Source: a virus
Length of the DNA stretch: 31,655 nucleotides
Strand: one strand, 5' to 3'
IMG/VR virus record: IMGVR_UViG_3300021077_000075
Span: 1 to 31,655 of that record
The translations under genes and the position numbers were made by a program. Positions 1 through 5,897 of the stretch are shown piece after piece. Numbering within the stretch: the first letter of the stretch is position 1; each line of letters starts with the position of its first letter. The notes beneath the pieces were generated by a model. It was not told where the DNA came from. It worked only from the letters and a program-made list of their open reading frames with translations, and searched no databases.

Positions 1-186
1 CTTTCCGAAAGACGCACCCTCTCCGAAAGACGCCCACTCTCCGAAAGACGCATTCTCTCCGAAAGACGCCCACTTTCCGAAAGACGCACCCTCTCCGAAA
101 GACGCATTCTCTCCGAAATACGCCCAATTTCCGAAAGACGCCCGCTTTCCGAAAGACGCACCCTTTCCGAAAGATGCCCGCTCCGG
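1..186. repeat. 18-bp tandem repeat array at the left edge
   Basis: Ten consecutive 18-bp units occupy 1-180 and a decayed start of an eleventh follows. The invariant core is TCCGAAAGACGC; units 7 and 10 carry single changes and the last three bases alternate among ACC, CCA, ATT and CCG. Because 18 is a multiple of three, one + frame is open through the array to a TGA at 202-204 and encodes a hexapeptide repeat, L-S-E-R-R-(T/P/I), so this could be the C-terminus of a repeat protein cut by the window edge. The array may continue upstream. Iteron-like binding sites are the alternative; nothing in the window decides between them. Confidence 0.9.
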
Positions 187-262
187 AAAAACCCTTACTG
201 CTGAGTAATCCGCCGTAGGAAGATATAGCCTCCCATCCTCGCTTCTTTTAAATTTATCTAGG

Positions 263-604
263 CTATTTATTTTTTCCATCTTTCTTCTCACTTTCTCCCG
301 TGCTGGGTATGGATTTTCTTTGTTTTTTCGCCAATCTAAAGCACTCTTTCGCGTCCTGCCATTGCCCCCAAGCCTGATATTTCTTCCCCATTTCCCACCA
401 TACTCGCCGGTCAACCTCCGGGGTAATTTCGGCCAGATTTTTGGTGTTGGCCGTGGCGGTGATCCGCCGATTCCCCTCCGCAAACTCCACGGCGTAAATA
501 ATGGTCGGGGTTACCAGATGGGGCTTGTGAGCCTTCTGGTGAGCGAATATTCCGAGGGGGATTAGGGACAAGACCGCCAAAAGGGGATAGTAAAGAATTT
601 TCAT
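263..604 (-). CDS. small membrane-anchored protein with a TPR-like motif
   Basis: 113 aa if it starts at the ATG at 604. That start is preferred because it overlaps the stop of the upstream gene as ATGA, and because it puts a hydrophobic stretch (residues about 3-20, MKILYYPLLAVLSLIPLGIF) at the very N-terminus as a signal anchor. An in-frame TTG at 655 is less likely. The middle is a short beta-rich segment. Residues about 70-95 (GKKYQAWGQWQDAKECFRLA) resemble a single TPR helix pair, and the tail is Lys/Ser-rich. It is the last gene of the leftward SSB/ERF operon. No family is recognised. Its architecture resembles the rightward 136-aa protein at 3228-3638 (membrane anchor plus TPR-like pair), but I see no clear sequence identity. 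A role at the host membrane is inferred only. Confidence 0.7.
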   Translation of the reverse strand: MKILYYPLLAVLSLIPLGIFAHQKAHKPHLVTPTIIYAVEFAEGNRRITATANTKNLAEITPEVDRRVWWEMGKKYQAWGQWQDAKECFRLAKKQRKSIPSTGESEKKDGKNK

Positions 605-780
605 ATTCTCGGAGTTCCAATCGGGGCGCAACCGTTTCCGCAATCCCTCCCGCAACCGTCCGATAATGCTTCCCGGCAGCCGGGGCAGGTGTTAAGTGCC
701 TCTTTGCAATTCGGGTCGATTCCAGTTTGGTCTTTGGGGTCAAGCGGTTCACCGCAGGATTGGCATTTTTTCACTTCCAT
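601..780 (-). CDS. cysteine-rich zinc-ribbon mini-protein
   Basis: 59 aa, starting at the ATG at 780 behind AAGGAAG. Nine cysteines include three CxxC-type pairs: CQSC near residue 6, CPGC near residue 32, and a C-G-R-D-C-G-N-G-C cluster at 43-51. This fits one or two treble-clef or zinc-ribbon sites. The stop shares bases with the next gene's ATG (ATGA), so the two should be translationally coupled. No enzymatic motif is visible. Small zinc ribbons of this kind are common in phage early operons, where they act as protein- or nucleic-acid-binding adaptors; the specific role here is unknown. It lies downstream of ssb, separated by a GC-rich hairpin. Confidence 0.75.
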   Translation of the reverse strand: MEVKKCQSCGEPLDPKDQTGIDPNCKEALNTCPGCREALSDGCGRDCGNGCAPIGTPRI

Positions 781-804
781 TTTCTCGCTTCCTTTCTTGA
801 GAGT

Positions 805-833
805 GGGGGCGGAGCGGACTAGACCCCGCCCCC
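805..833 (-). other. GC-rich hairpin between ssb and the cysteine-rich gene
   Basis: GGGGGCGG at 805-812 pairs perfectly with CCGCCCCC at 826-833 across a 13-nt loop. In the leftward transcript it falls just after the ssb stop. There is no U-run behind it, so it is more likely an RNA-stabilising or processing hairpin than a full terminator. Confidence 0.6.
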
Positions 834-846
834 AGGCTTAGGAGGG

Positions 847-1203
847 TTAGAAAGGCATTTCCTCGGGTTCTTCCTCGGGTTCTTCGCGGCTGGATTTTCC
901 GCCAAGCATTTTCATATTGTCGGCAACTACCTTGTAAGACTTCTTCTTGGTTCCGTCCTTTCCCTCAAAACTGTCAACCTGGAGTTTCCCTTCAATCGCC
1001 ACCAACTTGCCCTTGTCAAGGTATTGCTGGCAGATTTCCGCCAGTTTTCCAAAAGCGGTAATGTTGATGAAGTCGGTTTTTTTCTCGCCCTTTCCCATCC
1101 GGTCAACGGCGATTGAGAAGTTGGTAACCACGATTCCGGTGGTGGTGGTCTTGGTTTTCGGGGGAAAGGTTACTCTGCCGATTAAAATTACCCTATTAAG
1201 CAT
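847..1203 (-). CDS. ssb: single-stranded DNA-binding protein
   Basis: 118 aa with an OB-fold SSB signature. It begins MLNRVILIGR, matching the usual SSB start; V-T-N-F-S-I-A-V, T-D-F-I-N-I-T-A-F-G-K-L-A-E and L-D-K-G-K-L-V-A-I-E-G-K-L follow in the standard order. The C-terminus is strongly acidic and ends E-E-M-P-F, a variant of the D-D-D-I-P-F tip that recruits replication and repair proteins in bacterial SSBs. The start at 1203 is preferred over an upstream in-frame start because it matches the family and overlaps the ERF stop by 8 bases (ATGCTTAA). It coats ssDNA during phage replication and annealing and probably works with the adjacent ERF protein. It is shorter than cellular SSBs because the linker is short. 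Confidence 0.96.
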   Translation of the reverse strand: MLNRVILIGRVTFPPKTKTTTTGIVVTNFSIAVDRMGKGEKKTDFINITAFGKLAEICQQYLDKGKLVAIEGKLQVDSFEGKDGTKKKSYKVVADNMKMLGGKSSREEPEEEPEEMPF

Positions 1204-2038
1204 CTTCTTTTTCCTTCTTTGGTTGATTAAAGAGAGCGTCCATGACAAGCAGGGATTCTTCTTCGGTTAGCATCAGCATCGATTTAGTCCCGCAAAGATC
1301 ATCTGCTGCCGCTGTATAAACCTCTTTCGAAACTTGTTGTCTGTATATCTCGGTGGCAAGCCGAATTATTCCCATAAATCTTTTGATGGTTATGGGAGTT
1401 TTGGCAATGTTGACCTTAGAAACATCACCAACAGTTTTGGCTTCTTTCCCCAAAACCAAATAAGAGAAAATTTTATTCTGCTCTTCGGTTAGCTCGGGAG
1501 CCTTAGTTTTGGGTGGCAAGCCGACATCTTCACCGGTTGCCTTTGCGGGATCAAGTTTTAAATCAGGGTCTTTCTGTTTTTTGGGGTTATTTTCATAGCC
1601 GTATTGGTTCCCACTTGCCTTTTTGCCATCGTCATCGTCAACATCAGAAACAATTCCGAGAAGGGCCGAAAGGCAATAACGCCGCAAGTAGGTTATCGCC
1701 GACCCAACCATCTGGGCATTTGGGAAAATTGTTTTTCCGGCCTTGTTTGTTTCGGAGTTCACCGGGGCGGTGGCGGTGGCGGCAATAAACTGCCCGGAAG
1801 TGTGATAAATTCGCGTTTCAACCGACACCAAAAACTGGTTTTCGTTTTGGCCGGTTGCAGAGGGAAGCTGAATAATCATCAACCCTTGAGGATGAAGAGC
1901 CTCTTTTGCCACCTGCATTACCGCCGGGAGATCGGCATACATGGTTCCGAAGAAAAGGTTGTTCTCTCCTTTTATCACCGTTTTCAAGTTCCTCTGGGCC
2001 TCCAGAAAGGCCGGTAAAAATTTGTCCAAGTTTTCCAT
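1196..2038 (-). CDS. erf: ERF-family single-strand annealing recombinase
   Basis: 280 aa. The N-terminal half matches the ERF superfamily (essential recombination function, first described in phage P22). The key segment at residues 108-137 contains Q-M-V-G-S-A-I-T-Y-L-R-R-Y-C-L-S-A-L-L-G-I-V followed by an acidic D-x-D-D-D-D run, the hallmark of the family. Residues 30-60 (Y-A-D-L-P-A-V, A-L-H-P-Q-G-L) also fit. The C-terminal half is variable and charged. The ATG at 2038 follows a perfect AGGAGG that overlaps the stop of the preceding small gene. ERF proteins anneal complementary ssDNA and support phage circularisation or recombination-dependent replication. Pairing with SSB in one operon is the usual arrangement. 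Confidence 0.95.
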   Translation of the reverse strand: MENLDKFLPAFLEAQRNLKTVIKGENNLFFGTMYADLPAVMQVAKEALHPQGLMIIQLPSATGQNENQFLVSVETRIYHTSGQFIAATATAPVNSETNKAGKTIFPNAQMVGSAITYLRRYCLSALLGIVSDVDDDDGKKASGNQYGYENNPKKQKDPDLKLDPAKATGEDVGLPPKTKAPELTEEQNKIFSYLVLGKEAKTVGDVSKVNIAKTPITIKRFMGIIRLATEIYRQQVSKEVYTAAADDLCGTKSMLMLTEEESLLVMDALFNQPKKEKEDA

Positions 2039-2046
2039 TGTCCCTC

Positions 2047-2214
2047 CTAAAGTTTTTTGTTTTCGTCTTTGGGTTTAAGCCAGGGAAAGTAATGGTGGGC
2101 GAGGGCAGGCATTTCCTTTTCCAGATCAGCAATCCCCTCTTCAATTATTTTGGCCTGCTCGATTAGTCTGTCGAACTTCTCTCCCGTTTTTTGTTTAAAT
2201 TCCTCTAAATACAT
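2047..2214 (-). CDS. small coiled-coil protein upstream of erf
   Basis: 55 aa, from the ATG at 2214 behind AGGAAG to the TAG at 2047. Residues 2-36 form a predicted charged helix (M-Y-L-E-E-F-K-Q-K-T-G-E-K-F-D-R-L-I-E-Q) with heptad-like spacing. The C-terminus is short and aromatic (H-H-Y-F-P-W-L-K-P). Its stop region supplies the Shine-Dalgarno sequence for erf, so it sits tightly in the operon. No family is recognised; an accessory role in recombination or replication is guilt by association. Confidence 0.7.
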   Translation of the reverse strand: MYLEEFKQKTGEKFDRLIEQAKIIEEGIADLEKEMPALAHHYFPWLKPKDENKKL

Positions 2215-2223
2215 TTTTTCTTC

Positions 2224-2478
2224 CTAACATTCCCTTTTCGCGTCATCTTCCCGGATTTGTCCGGCATCCGGCAGACCGGCTCTTTGGTGATCCCCCGGCT
2301 GTTGGAATCGGGGCGTGTCGGTGAATCTCAGCGGATTTCTTCTCAGGAAACCCGTCAAGATTTCCAAAAGCCCTTCCTTGCTGCTTTGGGCAATCCAGAG
2401 CGTGATTTCAAGAAGCTCCTTTTCGCGTTCCAACTCTTTGATCCTCTCGGCTTGCTCCGTAATTACAGTCATATACAT
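2224..2478 (-). CDS. small coiled-coil protein, first gene of the erf/ssb operon
   Basis: 84 aa, from the ATG at 2478 behind AGGAGGG. Residues 5-45 are a strong charged coiled coil (E-Q-A-E-R-I-K-E-L-E-R-E-K-E-L-L-E). The C-terminal half is Pro/Arg/Asp-rich and looks disordered. It is the first gene after the structured leader and promoter at 2549-2690. No family is recognised. A second in-frame ATG lies six bases downstream (2472), so the exact start is not fixed. Confidence 0.65.
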   Translation of the reverse strand: MYMTVITEQAERIKELEREKELLEITLWIAQSSKEGLLEILTGFLRRNPLRFTDTPRFQQPGDHQRAGLPDAGQIREDDAKREC

Positions 2479-2548
2479 TTCTAATCCCTCCTTTTATTTT
2501 TACCGGGAATCCCGGCATAAAATACAAGCGGCAGGCCGGGATGTAGGT

Positions 2549-2655
2549 ATGGGGCCGACAACCCAAAGCCTGCCTAAAATTAAAGACTTGAAAACCCTCG
2601 GCGGAAGATTCTCAAGCCTTTTTGAACTGATTTGAAATAATTTTGTCGGCCCCAT
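2549..2655 (-). promoter_or_regulatory. structured 5' leader closed by a 13-bp perfect stem
   Basis: ATGGGGCCGACAA at 2549-2561 is the exact reverse complement of 2643-2655, enclosing 81 nt. The distal arm begins at the predicted start of the leftward transcript, so the RNA would fold with its 5' end locked in a GC-rich stem. GGCAGGC and GCCTGCC (about 2530 and 2568) and a CCGGGAATCCCGG hairpin lie between it and the first start codon, giving a leader of about 175 nt. Family unknown; a riboregulator, an antiterminator or an mRNA-stabilising fold are all possible. Confidence 0.6.
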
Positions 2656-2661
2656 GAGTTA

Positions 2662-2690
2662 AATTTACACTATAAAAACCGGCTTGTCAA
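2662..2690 (-). promoter_or_regulatory. leftward sigma70-type promoter for the erf/ssb operon
   Basis: Read on the minus strand, a perfect TTGACA (2690-2685) is followed after 17 bp by TAAATT (2667-2662), with TG just upstream of the -10. Predicted initiation is near 2655, at the edge of the 13-bp leader stem. Confidence 0.6.
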
Positions 2691-2707
2691 GAGATTTTTA
2701 AAAATTC

Positions 2708-2727
2708 ATTGTGAAAACTTTCACAAT
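2708..2727. promoter_or_regulatory. 20-bp perfect palindrome, operator copy 1
   Basis: ATTGTGAAA-AC-TTTCACAAT is a perfect 9-2-9 dyad in the divergent intergenic region, 18 bp upstream of the leftward -35. An identical dyad with centre TG instead of AC occurs at 10990-11009 on the start site of the portal promoter. Two copies of a 20-bp dyad at promoters are best explained as binding sites for one dimeric regulator. Confidence 0.75.
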
Positions 2728-2766
2728 AAGAAGGATTGAGTCGGGTTCTTGTGGAAAACATCAAAA

Positions 2767-2801
2767 CCGGGAGGGGGTGGCCCGCCCCGCCCTCTACCCG
2801 G
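2767..2801 (+). other. GC-rich hairpin in the leader of the 2825 gene
   Basis: CCGGG at 2767-2771 pairs with CCCGG at 2797-2801, and GAGGG/CCCTC pairing is available inside. It ends about 10 nt before the Shine-Dalgarno AAGGAGGGG. It may modulate translation of the zinc-ribbon gene. I did not find a convincing + strand -35/-10 pair nearby. Confidence 0.45.
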
Positions 2802-2824
2802 AACCAAAAAAAGGAGGGGAAAAT

Positions 2825-3238
2825 ATGGAATTTAAGATTTTTGAAACAGTCGGTGGTAAATTCGGGGAGATTACTTGCTCTCAATGCGGAAGGCAGGCGT
2901 TTATCGTCCCGCAAGAAGTGGCACAGTCCCAAGAAGAATTGCTCCGAGAAATGACAAAAGCGTTTCTCGATTATGGGTGGGAGATGAAAAAGCAAAATCA
3001 AACCAAAAGATGGACTTGCCCGGATTGCCTGAAAGAAATTCAGGATTCCGCCCAAAATCCCCCGAGCGAGATTTGCCAGGACAAAATCAGGGGAAATTCA
3101 GAGAACATCGAAATTTTAGCCAAAGATATGGCAGAGATTCGGCAGGAAATTCACGGCTCCACCAGTTTTTATGACAAAAAACTTGCAGAAATCATCGTGA
3201 GAATCCAAGACCTGGAGGGAAAGAAAAATGAAAAATAA
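2825..3238 (+). CDS. zinc-ribbon protein with C-terminal coiled coil
   Basis: 137 aa. The ATG at 2825 is chosen over upstream in-frame starts because AAGGAGGGG sits 5 nt before it. Two cysteine pairs, CSQC (about residue 18) and CPDC (about residue 62), frame a helix-containing insert and would make one zinc site. Residues about 85-135 are a charged helix (L-A-K-D-M-A-E-I-R-Q-E-I, L-A-E-I-I-V-R-I-Q-D-L) suited to oligomerisation. It overlaps the next gene by 11 bases. The family is not recognised. Its position beside the divergent operator makes an early regulatory or adaptor role plausible, but no HTH is visible. Confidence 0.75.
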   Translation: MEFKIFETVGGKFGEITCSQCGRQAFIVPQEVAQSQEELLREMTKAFLDYGWEMKKQNQTKRWTCPDCLKEIQDSAQNPPSEICQDKIRGNSENIEILAKDMAEIRQEIHGSTSFYDKKLAEIIVRIQDLEGKKNEK

Positions 3239-3638
3239 AGGCGCCGCCCTTGCTACCCTGATTGTCTGGCTTGCCCTCATCGGTGGAATTTACTTCTTTT
3301 GGTCGGAGGGATACAAATATCACCAATTCAATCGCGATATTGAGGGGCAGGTCATTATTCAGATTCCCCGCCAACTGCTCACAACCGGCTTTCCCGCCAA
3401 GGCGAAACTATATAACCTAATTGGGATCACCCTTGCCAGATACCGGGATTATGCGGTGGCTGAAACGTTCTTCAAGTCGGCGGTCATTCTCGATCCGTCC
3501 GATCCGGTGATCCTGGCGAATTTGGGAAAACTTTATTACGTTACCGACAGGATCAGGGAGGCCGACGGAATCGGGCAGGAATTGAAGAAGCTAAGCTCCC
3601 GCCAGGTTAAGAAAGCCCTTCCCGCCTCAAGAAAATAG
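3228..3638 (+). CDS. membrane-anchored TPR-like protein
   Basis: 136 aa, with GGAGGG before the ATG at 3228. An N-terminal transmembrane anchor (residues about 5-25, A-A-L-A-T-L-I-V-W-L-A-L-I-G-G-I) is followed by TPR-like helices: A-K-L-Y-N-L-I-G-I-T-L-A-R-Y-R-D-Y-A-V-A-E-T-F-F and A-V-I-L-D-P-S-D-P-V-I-L-A-N-L-G-K-L-Y-Y. The D-P-S-D-P and A-N-L-G spacing is typical of TPR units. It is the second and last gene of the short rightward early unit and ends at an intrinsic terminator. The topology suggests a protein-binding face at the host membrane, for example superinfection exclusion or host-protein capture; that role is inferred. Confidence 0.8.
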   Translation: MKNKGAALATLIVWLALIGGIYFFWSEGYKYHQFNRDIEGQVIIQIPRQLLTTGFPAKAKLYNLIGITLARYRDYAVAETFFKSAVILDPSDPVILANLGKLYYVTDRIREADGIGQELKKLSSRQVKKALPASRK

Positions 3639-3660
3639 GAGAAAAAAGCCCGAAAAAACA

Positions 3661-3687
3661 AAACCCGGTTTAATCGCCGGGTTTTTT
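3661..3687. terminator. bidirectional intrinsic terminator between convergent units
   Basis: AAACCCGG-(8 nt)-CCGGGTTT is followed by a T-run on the + strand and preceded by an A-rich stretch, so it also has a U-run on the minus strand. It lies between the 3' ends of the rightward TPR gene and the leftward small-gene operon. Confidence 0.88.
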
Positions 3688-3753
3688 GTTCGGCCAAAGA
3701 AATAGGCCGCTCTGTGACGGCCTAGATTGAAAAGTTTTCCTCGTGGTGATGGT

Positions 3754-3846
3754 TTACCACCTCCTGTATTGGATACCCTCGGCAAGAACTCGTCCCAGGC
3801 AGTAGAGGAGAGTTCCAACCCCAAGACCGAATACAAAATTAAGCAT
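3754..3846 (-). CDS. 30-aa membrane microprotein
   Basis: Starting at the ATG at 3846, which lies 8 nt after AGGAG, the product is MLNFVFGLGVGTLLYCLGRV plus ten residues ending in R-R-W. One hydrophobic helix covers residues 2-19 and the tail is basic. An ATG at 3852 is too close to the Shine-Dalgarno. It is the last of four tiny genes at the end of the leftward operon. Too short for family assignment; single-helix phage microproteins often act on host membranes. Confidence 0.6.
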   Translation of the reverse strand: MLNFVFGLGVGTLLYCLGRVLAEGIQYRRW

Positions 3847-3857
3847 TTTCATCACTC

Positions 3858-3947
3858 CTATCTCATTCCCTGAATTAAAATCAGAAATATTATTGCCCCG
3901 ACAGCCATTGCCAGGCCGGTTAGAATGTTTTTCGCGGTTTTGCTCAT
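3858..3947 (-). CDS. 29-aa membrane microprotein
   Basis: The sequence starts M-S-K-T-A-K-N-I-L-T-G-L-A-M-A-V and continues G-A-I-I-F-L-I-L-I-Q-G-M-R. It has one transmembrane helix from about residue 8 to 25 and positive charge on the N-terminal side. The ATG at 3947 overlaps the upstream stop as ATGA, and AGGGGGG lies upstream, so translation is credible despite the size. No family recognised. Confidence 0.6.
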   Translation of the reverse strand: MSKTAKNILTGLAMAVGAIIFLILIQGMR

Positions 3948-4075
3948 TTTCCCCCCTTCTCTTTGCACGCCTCGCAAAGCGGTTTCTGTTTCGGAAATCC
4001 ACAGGCCGGGAAGTTTTTCGAACATTCCGGGCAGTCGATCATGGTTTGACAGCCGGCACAAAGGCAAACCTTCAT
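3944..4075 (-). CDS. 43-aa cysteine-rich zinc-finger mini-protein
   Basis: It starts at the ATG at 4075, overlapping the preceding stop (ATGA) and following GGAGGTGA at a slightly long spacing. The product has seven cysteines: C-L-C-A-G-C near the start, C-P-E-C at about 18-21, and C-G-F-P-K-Q-K-P-L-C-E-A-C near the end. This resembles a rubredoxin-like or double zinc knuckle. No wider domain. Together with the similar 59-aa protein at 601-780 it is one of several tiny zinc proteins in the leftward units. Confidence 0.7.
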   Translation of the reverse strand: MKVCLCAGCQTMIDCPECSKNFPACGFPKQKPLCEACKEKGGK

Positions 4076-4338
4076 AATCCGATCACCTCCACTTTCTGAC
4101 CGCGAATCTCTTGGGCGATCGCCAGGCATTCGCCTGCCAATTTCTCCATTCCGGCCGGGGTTTCTGGGAATTTGGAAATTTCTTTGACGGTTAGGGCCAG
4201 GGGAGTTTTTTTCTCGCCCACAGTCAAGGCGATGTCAAGAAACAGGTTCCATTCTCCCTCGGGGTTTTTCTCGGCTTGAATTAGGTCGTGGGTGAGTTCC
4301 CGCAGCATTTCGGCCGGGTAAAATGTTTGCTGGGTCAT
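4072..4338 (-). CDS. hypothetical early protein, 88 aa
   Basis: Starts at the ATG at 4338 and overlaps both neighbours by four bases (ATGA), a signature of translational coupling. The product is soluble, acidic and mixed alpha/beta (A-E-M-L-R-E-L-T-H-D-L-I-Q-A-E near the start, M-E-K-L-A-G-E-C-L-A-I-A-Q near the end). No motif or family is recognised. Confidence 0.75.
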   Translation of the reverse strand: MTQQTFYPAEMLRELTHDLIQAEKNPEGEWNLFLDIALTVGEKKTPLALTVKEISKFPETPAGMEKLAGECLAIAQEIRGQKVEVIGL

Positions 4339-4607
4339 TTTAAAACCTTCTCTAATCTTTTAAATTTACCCTGCGGTTCCCAGAACTCCGGGGATTGACC
4401 AGAAATTCCGTCCCGGCATTTTTTAACCTGCGTCCAACCAGAACCGGCGCAGGGCCGTTCTGCCGTGGTGAAACGAAAGTCCCTGGTTAAATTATTGCCG
4501 GGGCCGGTGAACTCCAGCCAAACCCCGCCCAGGTTGATTCGGTGTTTAAACATCACATTGCCACTTGCACCGTTGCGCCGGTAGGTTTTAATGTTATAGC
4601 GTTTCAT
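4335..4607 (-). CDS. hypothetical early protein, 90 aa
   Basis: Start at the ATG at 4607, six bases after a perfect AGGAGG; the longer in-frame extension begins with GTG and has no site. The product is basic and probably beta-rich (M-K-R-Y-N-I-K-T-Y-R-R-N-G, R-I-N-L-G-G-V-W-L-E-F-T-G-P-G) with two cysteines. It is coupled to the next gene by ATGA. No family recognised. Confidence 0.72.
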   Translation of the reverse strand: MKRYNIKTYRRNGASGNVMFKHRINLGGVWLEFTGPGNNLTRDFRFTTAERPCAGSGWTQVKKCRDGISGQSPEFWEPQGKFKRLEKVLK

Positions 4608-4669
4608 TTTTTCCTCCTGCTTCCCCGCCTTCATCAGCGCCACCAGGGAAGTTGTTTAGTCGTGGCCGG

Positions 4670-4685
4670 ACGGCCCTTAGGCCGT
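4670..4685 (-). other. short hairpin after the ArdC-like gene
   Basis: ACGGCC-CTTA-GGCCGT is a perfect 6-bp stem with a 4-nt loop just downstream of the ArdC stop on the leftward transcript. It lacks a U-run, so it is more likely an mRNA processing or attenuation element than a terminator. Confidence 0.5.
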
Positions 4686-4691
4686 TTCTGG

Positions 4692-5546
4692 TTAAACCTT
4701 TTCGGGTTCGGTGCCCAAGATATAATCAAAGGACTTTTGGGCGGCTTGCGCGGCTTGGTAAAGCATTACAGGGGTTTCTTTAATGACCTTAAGCCAGTGC
4801 TGCAAGTAAGCTGCCGTATTGGCCTCCAAAGATTCGCAGGCGATCCCCGCCTCACTTACCAAAAAAGCCGCACCAAATTCAGCAATAAGCTCTTCTTTGC
4901 CATAATCGTTACGGTTATGCCCGAAAACCCCTTGAGTTTCAACCACTTCGCGCCGGTTAAGCCGTTTTTCTGCCCCGGTGGAATGTGTCAGCTCATGGAA
5001 AAGGGTTTTATAGTAGCTTTCCGGAGTTTTAAAATCGTTTAAGCCCGGTATTGTGATCGAATCGTAGGCAGGAATGTAAGACGGTTCACCAGAGTGAATT
5101 TCGGGGCGGTTTAGATACCCGGAAAGGATTCGCTGCGCGGATTCTATCGGATCGTTTTTTGTTGTGGCGAGATTAAGCCGGTTATAAATAGCGGTGGGAA
5201 GTTCTGCGGGAAGCTCTACCGCTTCAATCGGGAAAACGGTGTAATACCGACAAAAGGCCCGTTTCCATTCCTTCTCATTATCTTCATCGTTAAAAAATTT
5301 CCAGAATATACAGGGAGAACCCTTTGCGCCGGGTTTGATTTTACCTTTTAAGTCTTGAACCTGTTTGAAGCTAAGCCACCATTTACTTCCGCCAAGCAAA
5401 AGACGATTGAAACCCCGGTATGGTCGCCCGCTTGCTAGATTCGCGGAACCGCCACGAGTCCAAGATTTTTTCCAGGGGATTTCCCCCGCTTCCATTTTTT
5501 CGATTAGGCGATCTACTAACATTTTTTGAACCTTATTCACTTTCAT
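4692..5546 (-). CDS. ardC: ArdC-like antirestriction protein with zincin metallopeptidase domain
   Basis: About 284 aa. The N-terminal ~110 residues match the ArdC ssDNA-binding domain: a helical start with E-A-G-E-I-P-W-K-K-S-W, then G-R-P-Y-R-G-F-N and a K-G-x-P-C-I-F-W strand. The C-terminal zincin-like domain has H-E-L-T-H at about 184-188 and the third-ligand region E-E-L-I-A-E-F-G-A-A-F-L at about 218-229. The ArdC family protects incoming DNA from restriction; in the conjugative-plasmid prototype the protein binds ssDNA and needs the metalloprotease fold. The start is ambiguous: ATG 5567, ATG 5546 (touching AAGGGGGG) or GTG 5540 (best-spaced); the domain begins just after all three. 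It is the largest gene of the leftward operon and was probably captured as a counter-defence gene. Confidence 0.9.
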   Translation of the reverse strand: MKVNKVQKMLVDRLIEKMEAGEIPWKKSWTRGGSANLASGRPYRGFNRLLLGGSKWWLSFKQVQDLKGKIKPGAKGSPCIFWKFFNDEDNEKEWKRAFCRYYTVFPIEAVELPAELPTAIYNRLNLATTKNDPIESAQRILSGYLNRPEIHSGEPSYIPAYDSITIPGLNDFKTPESYYKTLFHELTHSTGAEKRLNRREVVETQGVFGHNRNDYGKEELIAEFGAAFLVSEAGIACESLEANTAAYLQHWLKVIKETPVMLYQAAQAAQKSFDYILGTEPEKV

Positions 5547-5602
5547 CCCCCCTTTATTGATATTCATAACTTCCGGCCAGTGCCGGTTTCCCGGCTTTCT
5601 GG

Positions 5603-5833
5603 TTAAACTCTTCCCAAAATCGGAATGTAGGCCCGCCCATGATCCACCTGAAATTCCGGCTCTCCGAAAGCTAATTCCCGATTGGCGTGTTTTAAAAGCC
5701 GGATATAATCAGTCAGTTGCTGCCCGATGTTCTCAGCGCGTGAGTAGGTGGAATCTCCGGAGAGTTCTAAAAGCGCCATCTCCTCCCCTTCCATCTCGAT
5801 TTTTACGATACCGTTGGCTATTGATTGTCTCAT
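5603..5833 (-). CDS. hypothetical early protein, 76 aa
   Basis: Starts at the ATG at 5833 with AAGGGGAAGG upstream. A beta strand opening (I-V-K-I-E-M-E-G-E-E-M-A-L-L-E-L-S-G) leads into a helix (Y-S-R-A-E-N-I-G-Q-Q-L-T-D-Y-I-R-L-L-K) and a strand-like tail (Y-I-P-I-L-G-R-V). Compact alpha/beta, no cysteines. Family not recognised; upstream neighbour of the ArdC-like gene. Confidence 0.7.
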   Translation of the reverse strand: MRQSIANGIVKIEMEGEEMALLELSGDSTYSRAENIGQQLTDYIRLLKHANRELAFGEPEFQVDHGRAYIPILGRV

Positions 5834-5897
5834 TTTTTCCTTCCCCTTTCTTTCCGGGCTTTCCCGCCCTATTTTATCTTCCCTGGGAAAACTTCGG

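Noticed and set aside
1-186. CRISPR array
   Set aside because: Units are contiguous 18-mers with no unique spacers.
411-752. Leftward frame overlapping the two small genes at 263-780
   Set aside because: The coupled 59-aa and 113-aa frames have good start signals and ATGA overlap; this frame has neither.
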